Shown here: in pieces, positions 1 through 6,026 of the stretch
Layout of the letters: the number at the start of each line of letters is the position of its first letter
How positions within the stretch are numbered: the stretch's first letter is position 1
NCBI GenBank assembly: GCA_020445245.1
Contig: JAGRHB010000056.1
Location: 1 to 9,054, forward strand
Direction of reading: 5' to 3'
Length of the DNA: 9,054 nucleotides
Source: Gammaproteobacteria bacterium
Lineage (GTDB): Bacteria; Pseudomonadota; Gammaproteobacteria; Chromatiales; Sedimenticolaceae
The notes under the pieces: model-generated
The model's input: the letters and a program-made list of their open reading frames with translations, nothing else
Database searches by the model: none
What the model was told of the DNA's origin: nothing
Translations under genes and position numbers: made by a program

Positions 1-987
1 CGCGCGCAGACGGGTGAACACGACCAGCACCCCGGCCAGGTAGAGGCCGACGAAGGTAGTGGTCAGGGTTATCCACTGCGCGGGGCGCAGGGCGCGGCTG
101 TCCAGCGTCCTGTCGATGCTGACACGAAAGCGCGTCGAGGCCAGAGAGATGTCGACATCGGCGTGCTGGTCTGGAAGAAGACGCGCCACCCAGTCCGGCT
201 GTGTGGCCTCCGGATGCGCGAACAGCGTGACAGCCTGATCACTGTTCCAGGTACTCAGGCGCAGGCCCGGGCTATCACTGATATCGGCGAGAAACGCAGG
301 GACATCGACCAGCAGTCCATACACGCCATGAACCTGAGCACTGCGCTCGCTCTCGGTGGTCGGTACGAAAAAGCCCTTGTATACAGCCTTGAACAGCAGG
401 AATGCGTCCTTGCCGATGGGTGTGGCCGGCGCTGCCGCCACTTCGCCGCTGCGCACCGCCTGGTCTATCGCATCGCCGAAGCTGCTCCTGGAGTAAAAGT
501 CCAGACCGAGGAAGCGTGCCAGGCCGGGATCGAGCGGTTCGATAAAACCGAGCGCCATGTAGCCGGGCCTGGCCGGACTGGGTACAAGGCCGCCGGATTC
601 ATGGCTGGCCGTGATCGCGAAGGTCGGGAAGCCCGCCTCCTGGAATGCGCTTTCGTAGGCCGACCTCTCGGCCGCGTCGACCAGGCGCAGCTGCAGTATC
701 GCGCGTACGTAGGGATGGCTGCGGCCGATCTCCTGGCCAAACGCCGACAGTTCCTGCTGTGACAGACGGGTCATCGCATGGTGCATGCCGCTGAGCGAGC
801 GCAGCGAGGCGTTGAGGTTGTCGAGGCGACGCGTCAGGGTGGTCTCGATCTCGTCGTCCAGCTCGTGAAAAGCCGTGCCCGCCAGCCGCAGGTCATTGCG
901 GATCGCCACGCCGATTGCCAGCACGACAACCAGCAGCCCCAGCAGGACCGCGACTGTTCTTCGTCTGCCGATGCGGATGGCGCCCAT
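1..987 (-). CDS. Membrane sensor with periplasmic CHASE domain (3' end off the window)
   Basis: The frame is open from ATG 987 to the left edge (329 codons, no stop). A short basic N-terminus (GRRR, 7-10) leads into a membrane helix at about 12-29. A periplasmic region follows, then a second helix at about 305-325 starting at QWITLTTTFVG. Residues about 75-275 read as a CHASE ligand-sensing domain: GYMALGFIEPLDP near 142-154, GLDFYSRSSFGDAIDQAVRSG at 161-181 and the PxxxGKDAFLLFKAVYKG segment near 187-205. The output module (histidine kinase, GGDEF/EAL or other) would follow the second helix and lies outside the window, so its enzymatic class cannot be stated. The start is only 9 nt after the stop of the upstream binding-protein gene and has no good Shine-Dalgarno sequence, which suggests translational coupling. 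The CHASE call comes from reading motifs; no profile search was run. Confidence 0.85.
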   Translation of the reverse strand, partial: MGAIRIGRRRTVAVLLGLLVVVLAIGVAIRNDLRLAGTAFHELDDEIETTLTRRLDNLNASLRSLSGMHHAMTRLSQQELSAFGQEIGRSHPYVRAILQLRLVDAAERSAYESAFQEAGFPTFAITASHESGGLVPSPARPGYMALGFIEPLDPGLARFLGLDFYSRSSFGDAIDQAVRSGEVAAAPATPIGKDAFLLFKAVYKGFFVPTTESERSAQVHGVYGLLVDVPAFLADISDSPGLRLSTWNSDQAVTLFAHPEATQPDWVARLLPDQHADVDISLASTRFRVSIDRTLDSRALRPAQWITLTTTFVGLYLAGVLVVFTRLRA

Positions 988-996
988 TGCTGCGGC

Positions 997-1977
997 CTAC
1001 TGGTAGACCTTGCCTTTGCTGTGGAGTTGAGGCGGCAGCGTCAGCGCCGCGGTATCGATCAATGCGGGGTTCAGATACAGGTCCCATTTGCGGTTTGCAA
1101 TCACCGGGATGCTCTGGGGGGCCACGCCGTCGAGGATTTGCAGGGCCACGCTGCCGGCCCACTCACCCTGTTCCTCGGGCACTTTGGTCATGCCGAGCAT
1201 GCTGACCGGCATCATCCACTCGTGACTGGTGACGGTCAGGCGCCGGGTCAACGGCGTGATCGCGTCCACTGCGTGCTGCGTGTCCCAGTCATCGATACCC
1301 GCGTTGCTGCCGATCACGATGAAATCGTATTCCTGGCCGGCACGGTAGGCCGCGACCCAGGACTCCAGGGTCCGCGCGAGCTTTTCCTCGTAGACCAGGC
1401 CCTGGTCTTCTGCGGCCTTGCGGATACGCGCCGCGTTCTTGATTTCTGTCGAGGTGTCGGCGCCAATGTACAGTACCTTGCGTGCACCCGGGACCAGTCC
1501 GCGGGCCTCCTCGATCATCGCTTTTACCGGCGCAACCTCGATCATCCCGGTCACGTTCTTGTAGGGGAAGCCGTATTCCTTGACCGTCCAGTTGATGCCG
1601 CAAAACACGAACGGAAGGGCGGCGTCGCGGTAGTAAGGCTGAATCAGGTGTTTCGCGGCATTGTCATCGGCAGTGATCACCACGTCCGGCCGCCATGACT
1701 CGATCAGCGCTTTTGCCTCGAGTGCGGCCGCCTTCTGTTCCCCCATGCTCTTCTTGCGCTTGGTGTCCATGTCGAACTGGCGGAGCTCGCATTTCCCCTG
1801 CAGCGTCTGGCGCAGCCCGCGCTCCACCCCGTCCGACCACGCATAGCCCTGATGGTAGGACGATACGAAGAGGCATTTGGGCAATTCTGTCGCCGCCACC
1901 GAGGTGACAAGAGACAGGGCGATACCCGCTGCGTGAAAAAGATTCTGGATCGCGGGACGGGAAATTGCCGGGCGCAT
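997..1977 (-). CDS. Periplasmic substrate-binding protein, ABC_sub_bind/COG2984-like, probably a partner of the CHASE sensor
   Basis: This is a 326-residue protein. Residues 1-29 form a typical Sec signal peptide (basic start, hydrophobic core around HAAGIALSLVTSV, AXA-type VAA before T30), so the mature protein is periplasmic. The fold markers fit the uncharacterised ABC-type periplasmic component family: LFVSSYHQGYAWSDG at 36-50, RPDVVITADDNAAKHL at 96-111, LPFVFCGINW at 121-130, NVTGMIE at 141-147 and VLYIGADTS at 168-176. The frame is open upstream to an ATG at 2253, but the 92 extra codons would bury the signal peptide and run into aroE. ATG 1977 is therefore preferred, with a modest GAGAG at 1988-1992 ten nt upstream. 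No permease or ATPase gene is adjacent; the next gene, 9 nt downstream, is a CHASE sensor. Delivery of a ligand to that receptor is inferred from this arrangement. The ligand is unknown. Confidence 0.85.
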   Translation of the reverse strand: MRPAISRPAIQNLFHAAGIALSLVTSVAATELPKCLFVSSYHQGYAWSDGVERGLRQTLQGKCELRQFDMDTKRKKSMGEQKAAALEAKALIESWRPDVVITADDNAAKHLIQPYYRDAALPFVFCGINWTVKEYGFPYKNVTGMIEVAPVKAMIEEARGLVPGARKVLYIGADTSTEIKNAARIRKAAEDQGLVYEEKLARTLESWVAAYRAGQEYDFIVIGSNAGIDDWDTQHAVDAITPLTRRLTVTSHEWMMPVSMLGMTKVPEEQGEWAGSVALQILDGVAPQSIPVIANRKWDLYLNPALIDTAALTLPPQLHSKGKVYQ

Positions 1978-2161
1978 GGACTGGTCACTCTCGAGGTGAT
2001 TCGGTTCTTGAAAGGTTAAGATCGGCTGGCCGGCAGGATTCTTGACCGCGTTTTGTCGGTCGGAGGTGTGGTGCATTTTGTTGTTCCCCGGGGTCGGAGG
2101 CCGCCGCGGGAATATCAATGCTGCCTGAGACACAGTTCCGCATCGCGGCACCAAGCGCGCG

Positions 2162-2167
2162 TACAAT
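2162..2167 (+). promoter_or_regulatory. Candidate -10 element for aroE
   Basis: TACAAT matches the sigma-70 -10 consensus at five of six positions and lies 39 nt before the aroE ATG, in the 229-bp divergent gap between the binding-protein gene and aroE. No convincing -35 is visible at the right distance (CGCATC at 2139-2144), so this is only a candidate. No clear promoter for the leftward unit could be picked out of the same gap. Confidence 0.3.
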
Positions 2168-2206
2168 GCGGCGCCGATACCCGCTCGCAAGGACGACCGC
2201 AAACAG

Positions 2207-3025
2207 ATGACCGACCTGTATGCCGTGATCGGCAACCCGATAGCGCATTCCAAATCGCCTCAGATCCACGCTGCGTTTGCCCTGCAGACCGGTCAGGACA
2301 TGCGCTATGAACGTATCCTGGGGGACCTCGAGGAATTCGAGGACGACGTCGGGGAGTTTGTCGCCGGCGGTGGCCGCGGCCTCAATGTTACCGTGCCGTT
2401 CAAGGAGCGTGCGTTTCGCCTCGCAGGTACGTTGAGCGACCGTGCTCATGCCGCCGGTGCGGTCAACACCCTGGTGGTGCGTGACGACGGCCTGTACGGC
2501 GACAACACGGACGGTGTTGGTCTGGTGCGTGATCTTGGCTGCAACCACCTGTTCGGGTTTTCGGGGGCACGGGTCCTGCTGCTCGGTGCCGGTGGCGCGG
2601 TGCGCGGCGTATTGCGTCCCCTGCTTGGCGAAAATCCGGCGCAACTGGTGGTGGCAAACCGCACGGCGTCGAAGGCCCTCGCGCTGGCCGAGGCAGCCTC
2701 AGGCTACGGGCCGGTGAGAGGTTGCGGGCTCGACGAGCTGGGTGGGCAGCAGTTCGACCTGATCATCAACGGCACTGCGGCGGGCCTCAAGGCCAGGATC
2801 CCGGAAATCCCCGACGATTGCCTTGCCGATGGCGGCTGGACCTACGACATGTTGTACGCCAGCCAGCCCACCGCTTTCGTCGAATGGGGCCGGGCGCATG
2901 GCGCGATGCGCGCCCTGGACGGCCTGGGAATGCTGGTGGAACAGGCCGCTGAATCGTTTCGCCTGTGGCGTGGTGTGCAGCCCGACACGGCATCTGTGAT
3001 CGACATGCTGCGCAATGCCTCCTGA
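2207..3025 (+). CDS. aroE: Shikimate 5-dehydrogenase (NADP-dependent), AroE
   Basis: This cytosolic enzyme reduces 3-dehydroshikimate to shikimate with NADPH in the common aromatic amino acid (chorismate) pathway. The 272-residue length is normal for bacterial AroE. Visible motifs are the shikimate-binding SKSP (15-18), NVTVPFK with the catalytic lysine K66, N87 in VNTLV, and DNTDG with the catalytic aspartate D102. The Rossmann loop GAGGAV (127-132) and the NRT adenine-ribose-phosphate site (151-153) mark NADP preference. YDMLY lies at 213-217 and the C-terminal GLGMLVEQAAESF (239-251) contains the substrate-contacting Q246. The usual NATS-like segment reads NGTAAG (188-193), a mild variant. 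An AAGGA at 2189-2193 lies 13 nt before the ATG, rather far. The lipoprotein gene follows after 31 nt on the same strand and is probably co-transcribed. A gamma-carbonic anhydrase nearby matches the aroE/yrdA association known from E. coli. Confidence 0.97.
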   Translation: MTDLYAVIGNPIAHSKSPQIHAAFALQTGQDMRYERILGDLEEFEDDVGEFVAGGGRGLNVTVPFKERAFRLAGTLSDRAHAAGAVNTLVVRDDGLYGDNTDGVGLVRDLGCNHLFGFSGARVLLLGAGGAVRGVLRPLLGENPAQLVVANRTASKALALAEAASGYGPVRGCGLDELGGQQFDLIINGTAAGLKARIPEIPDDCLADGGWTYDMLYASQPTAFVEWGRAHGAMRALDGLGMLVEQAAESFRLWRGVQPDTASVIDMLRNAS

Positions 3026-3043
3026 CGGCAAGCAGCAAGACCC

Positions 3044-3048
3044 AGGAG
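3044..3048 (+). promoter_or_regulatory. Shine-Dalgarno site deciding the lipoprotein start
   Basis: AGGAG lies 8 nt before ATG 3057. It favours that start over the in-frame ATG at 3015, which overlaps the end of aroE and would add 14 polar residues ahead of the lipoprotein signal peptide. Confidence 0.8.
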
Positions 3049-3056
3049 TAACCCGA

Positions 3057-4784
3057 ATGCCCCGTAATCTGTTGAGATTCTTCCTGGTGCTGCTCGTGCT
3101 GGGTCTGACAGCCGCCTGTACCCGTGAGCCGGAGCAAGCGCCACCGGACATGCTGCAGTATGTCCCTGCCGATACACCGTATGTGTTCGTCGCCGGCAAA
3201 CAACTGCCGGACGGCTTGCGGGCCAGGTTGGCCGACCACTATGCCGCCGAGCTGGCCGTACAGCGTGCCGCCCTGCTCAAAGTCCGAACACAGTTGCAGG
3301 CGTCGGATGAGGTCGCCGCGGCAACCCGTGAGGCGGGCGACTATTTCCATGTTCTCGATGCACTGCTGGCGGAGTTTGAGGGTCGTGAAACTGCCGCCGC
3401 GCTGCGTGAATTGGGGATCGAGCCGGTCGCCCGCTCGGTCTTCTACGGCATCGGCATCCTGCCGGCGTTGCGAATCGAGATCGCCGATGCGGCCAGGCTC
3501 GATGCATTGCTCGATCGGGTGGCTGAGCGTGCCGGTCTGGGCGTTGCCCGTTCCAGCCTCGGCGAGCAGGCGTACCGTCGCATCGACCTCGGCGGCGTCG
3601 ACCTGGTGCTGTCAGTGACTCAAACCCATCTGATAGCCGGTCTGTTGACCGATGCAATGTTCGATCGCCACCTGCCGCTGCTGCTGGGCCAGCAGGCGCC
3701 GGCACGCAGTCTGGCTGCGTCAGGCGAGATCGAAGCCCTGATCAAGCGGCACGGATTCACCGGCTATGGTGAAGGGTTCGTCAAGCTCCACGACCTGACC
3801 GGGATCCTGCTCGGCAAGGGCAGTGGCCTCAACGCAGAGGTCATGCAGGCACTGGGTGCCGAGCCGCCTGCGCTGACAACGGGCTGCGGTGCGCTGGCCG
3901 AGACGATGACGGCCGCGATGCCGCGTCTGGTGATGGGCATCACCCGTGCAGACGACCGGCAGATGGTGACCCGCGGTGTTTGGGAGAGCACGCCGGTGGT
4001 TGCGCAGTACCTTGGAAAACTGGCCGCGCCGGTGCCCGGCGTCGGCGGAACCTATGACGGCCTGCTCGCAGTCGGCTTGGGGATCGAGCTGCCGCAGTTG
4101 CGCAACGCCCTGGATGCCCTGTTGCGGCATTTGATTGCCGCCGGTTCGGCGTGCGAATGGGTGGACAGCGACGGCCTCGAGGCGATGATCCCGCAGCTCA
4201 ATCTTGCGCTGGGGCCGATGACGGCTGGCCTCAAGGGATTCAACCTGAAGATCGACGATGTCGAACTCGATCCTGACACCCTGGAGCCGCGCAACGTGCG
4301 CGCCAGCCTGTTGGCGGCGATCGACGACCCGCGCGGCCTGCTGGCCCTGGGTGCCATGTTCAGCCCGGCACTCGCCGCCCTGGAAATCCCCGCCGATGGC
4401 AGTTTTGTCGACCTGCCGCAGGATCTCGGTCTGCAAGAAAAGACGCCGCCGCTCAAGGTCGCCGTCCGCGACCGCGCCCTGCTGCTGCTGGCCGGCGCCG
4501 ACGATGCCGGGCCGGATGATTGGCCGCGCGACACCGGGACCGCAGCGCCGACGCCGCTGTTTGCGATTGACTATGGCCTGCTGCTCCTGGTGGAGCGTTT
4601 CGGCGACCTCAGTGACCGCGCGGCCACGCAACTGCGCAGTCAGGGTGAGACCGAGATGGCCGAGGAACTCACAGACCAGGTGGCCGGATTCCGTCACCAG
4701 GCCAGGTTGTTTGAGCGGCAACGGGTCACACTGCACGCCAGTGCCGAGGGCCTGGTGATGGACCAGGTGATGGAGCTGCGCTGA
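3057..4784 (+). CDS. Large lipoprotein of unknown function
   Basis: This is a 575-residue protein with a bacterial lipoprotein signal: MPRN, a hydrophobic stretch 5-18, then lipobox LTAAC with lipidated C21. Position +2 is threonine, not aspartate, so sorting to the outer membrane is expected. The mature part is mostly alpha/beta with many short amphipathic helices and no further membrane helices. It opens with the phrase YVPADTPYVF, seen in several uncharacterised proteobacterial envelope proteins and loosely reminiscent of DUF3352-type proteins; I cannot confirm that family. The mature chain has two cysteines besides the lipidated one, C277 (TTGCG) and C366 (SACEW), which could form a disulfide. 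No catalytic motif was recognised. The gene begins 31 nt after aroE, so they are likely one transcript, although no functional link to shikimate synthesis is evident. The in-frame ATG at 3015 is rejected because ATG 3057 has a strong ribosome site. Confidence 0.88.
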   Translation: MPRNLLRFFLVLLVLGLTAACTREPEQAPPDMLQYVPADTPYVFVAGKQLPDGLRARLADHYAAELAVQRAALLKVRTQLQASDEVAAATREAGDYFHVLDALLAEFEGRETAAALRELGIEPVARSVFYGIGILPALRIEIADAARLDALLDRVAERAGLGVARSSLGEQAYRRIDLGGVDLVLSVTQTHLIAGLLTDAMFDRHLPLLLGQQAPARSLAASGEIEALIKRHGFTGYGEGFVKLHDLTGILLGKGSGLNAEVMQALGAEPPALTTGCGALAETMTAAMPRLVMGITRADDRQMVTRGVWESTPVVAQYLGKLAAPVPGVGGTYDGLLAVGLGIELPQLRNALDALLRHLIAAGSACEWVDSDGLEAMIPQLNLALGPMTAGLKGFNLKIDDVELDPDTLEPRNVRASLLAAIDDPRGLLALGAMFSPALAALEIPADGSFVDLPQDLGLQEKTPPLKVAVRDRALLLLAGADDAGPDDWPRDTGTAAPTPLFAIDYGLLLLVERFGDLSDRAATQLRSQGETEMAEELTDQVAGFRHQARLFERQRVTLHASAEGLVMDQVMELR

Positions 4785-4801
4785 CCGCCTGGGTATTGAT
4801 G

Positions 4802-4836
4802 AGGTCGCCGCCGTGTCGGTTCCTGGCGGCTCACCT
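4802..4836. terminator. Hairpin between convergent genes, candidate bidirectional terminator
   Basis: GCCGCC at 4807-4812 pairs with GGCGGC at 4825-4830 around a 12-nt loop. The stem extends with AGGT 4802-4805 against ACCT 4833-4836 across a small internal loop. It occupies the 57-bp gap between the lipoprotein stop (4784) and the stop of the convergent carbonic anhydrase gene (4842). Neither side has a clear U-tract, so intrinsic termination is uncertain. Confidence 0.35.
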
Positions 4837-4841
4837 TCGGA

Positions 4842-5387
4842 TCAAGACCCCTCGATCGCCCGCTGGTGGCGTCGTGCAAGTTCGACGTAGTGTGCCGCGG
4901 AGTAGGCGAAGTAGGCCTTTTCGCGCTCGCTGAGAGCGCGTGACTGGCGCACCGGGGAACCGGTGTAGAGGTAGCCTGTACGCAGTGCCTTCCCCGGTGG
5001 CACCAGACCGCCGGCGCCGATCATCACGCCGGGTTCGATCACTGCCTTGTCCATCACGATCGCACCCATGCCGATCAGGCAGTCGTCGCCGATGGTACAG
5101 CCGTGCAACACCGCCTTGTGTCCGACCGTCACCCGGTCACCGATCAGCAGCGCCGACCCGCCGGGCATGAAAGGCCCGTCATGGCTGACATGCAGAACAC
5201 AACCATCCTGGATGTTGCTGTCAGACCCGATGCGGATCTGATGGATATCGCCGCGAACCACGACACCCGGCCAGAGGCTGGTGTTGGCGCCGATATGCAC
5301 ATCACCGATAACCAGGCACAGCGGGTCGAGCATCGCCAGTGGGTCGATCTTGGGCGTCCGGTTCTCGAATGTGCGTATGGGACTCAT
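4842..5387 (-). CDS. yrdA: Gamma-class carbonic anhydrase-like protein (YrdA/CaiE/PaaY family)
   Basis: This 181-residue left-handed beta-helix protein is built from hexapeptide repeats (IGDVHIGANTSLWPG, VTVGHKAVLHGCTIGDDCLIG and similar) and ends in an alpha-helix that packs the trimer. The zinc ligands of the gamma-carbonic anhydrase family are visible as H66, H90 and H95. Other family active-site residues are also present: R45 and D47 (RGD), N58, Q60 and D61. As in YrdA and CamH, the long acidic loop of archaeal Cam is missing, so measured hydration activity cannot be assumed. Homologues act in the cytosol as putative metal-dependent carbonic anhydrases. The frame is open to ATG 5594, but that would overlap the divergent lemA gene; ATG 5387 has an AGGTGG ten nt upstream and gives the family's normal length. 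Neighbours aroE and prlC resemble gammaproteobacterial contexts for this gene. Confidence 0.93.
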   Translation of the reverse strand: MSPIRTFENRTPKIDPLAMLDPLCLVIGDVHIGANTSLWPGVVVRGDIHQIRIGSDSNIQDGCVLHVSHDGPFMPGGSALLIGDRVTVGHKAVLHGCTIGDDCLIGMGAIVMDKAVIEPGVMIGAGGLVPPGKALRTGYLYTGSPVRQSRALSEREKAYFAYSAAHYVELARRHQRAIEGS

Positions 5388-5406
5388 GCTTGTACTGCCA
5401 CCTGCC

Positions 5407-5414
5407 GTTATAGT
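5407..5414. promoter_or_regulatory. Overlapping divergent -10-like elements between yrdA and lemA
   Basis: In the 63-bp gap between the two divergent starts, the plus strand reads TATAGT at 5409-5414 (five of six to TATAAT) and the minus strand reads TATAAC at 5412-5407. They share bases, so the two genes may have mutually exclusive promoters. Neither has a good -35 at 16-18 nt, and the leftward element would leave a very short leader, so this is tentative. Confidence 0.25.
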
Positions 5415-5437
5415 CACGGTCAACGTTAGCAGGCATC

Positions 5438-5442
5438 GGGAG
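5438..5442 (+). promoter_or_regulatory. Shine-Dalgarno site of lemA
   Basis: GGGAG lies 8 nt before ATG 5451. A GTG at 5442 is in frame but overlaps this site and has no ribosome site of its own, so ATG 5451 is the better start. Confidence 0.7.
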
Positions 5443-5450
5443 TGTGCGAA

Positions 5451-6023
5451 ATGGCAGTCGAGACGATGGTTTTCATGGGTATCGCGGTGTTCCTCGCCCT
5501 GTATGCGATCGTCATCTACAACAACCTGGTGGGTTTGAAACACGCGGTCAGCCAGTCCTGGTCGAACATCGATGTGCTGCTCAAGCAGCGCCACGAGGAG
5601 TTACCCAAGCTGGTAGAGACCTGCAAGCAGTACATGAAGCACGAGCGCGAGACGCTCGAACAGGTTATGCGCGCTCGTGCAGCGGTCGCGAGCGCGCGCG
5701 AGGCACAGGATGTCGATGGCCTCGGACAGGCAGAGGGAATGTTGCGGCTCGGCCTGGGCAATCTGTTCGCGGTGGCCGAGGCCTACCCGGAACTCAAGGC
5801 CAACGAGAGTTTCCAGCACCTGCAGTCGCGCATCACCGCATTGGAGAACACGATCGCCGACCGGCGCGAGTTCTACAATGCATCGGTCAACGCGAACAAC
5901 GTACGAATAGAGCAGTTCCCCGACATCGTCATCGCGCGGCTGCTGAGCTTCAAGCCTGCGCAGTTGCTCGAATTTGCCGCCGACGAGATCAGCGACGTCA
6001 ACCTCAAGGGGCTGTTCCAGTAG
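5451..6023 (+). CDS. lemA: LemA family membrane protein
   Basis: This is a 190-residue protein. An N-terminal membrane helix (about 6-23) is followed by the family signature YNNLV (23-27), then W37 and the IDVLLKQRHEELPKLVE block (40-56). The rest is a helical, coiled-coil-rich domain with the conserved AEAYPELKANESFQHLQ (109-125) and ENTIADRREFYNASVNANN (132-150). Length and motif order are normal for LemA, whose N-terminus inserts in the membrane and whose helical bundle is exposed. The molecular function is not established; the name comes from an antigen-mimicry observation in Listeria, not from an activity. The stop is 3 nt before the start of the GIDE-domain gene, so the two are almost certainly translated from one message and may form one membrane complex. 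The carbonic anhydrase gene is divergent, 63 bp upstream. Confidence 0.95.
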   Translation: MAVETMVFMGIAVFLALYAIVIYNNLVGLKHAVSQSWSNIDVLLKQRHEELPKLVETCKQYMKHERETLEQVMRARAAVASAREAQDVDGLGQAEGMLRLGLGNLFAVAEAYPELKANESFQHLQSRITALENTIADRREFYNASVNANNVRIEQFPDIVIARLLSFKPAQLLEFAADEISDVNLKGLFQ

Positions 6024-6026
6024 TTC

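Noticed and set aside
163..762. Plus-strand open frame of 199 codons
   Set aside because: It is antisense to the CHASE sensor gene, whose minus-strand frame has coherent helices and domain motifs. The plus-strand protein has no recognisable features; long antisense frames are expected in GC-rich coding DNA.
778..1698. Plus-strand open frame of 306 codons
   Set aside because: It is antisense to the binding-protein gene and the start of the CHASE gene. The composition, rich in H, R, Q and D without domain pattern, is typical of a shadow frame.
1978..2253. N-terminal extension of the binding protein to ATG 2253, or to ATG 2076
   Set aside because: It would place 33-92 polar residues before a clean signal peptide, and the longer form would run into aroE.
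3720..4736. Minus-strand open frame of 338 codons
   Set aside because: It is antisense to the lipoprotein gene, which has a signal peptide and ribosome site. The Q/R/H-rich translation has no motif.
5388..5594. N-terminal extension of the carbonic anhydrase to ATG 5594
   Set aside because: It would overlap lemA and add 69 residues not found in the family; ATG 5387 has a usable ribosome site.
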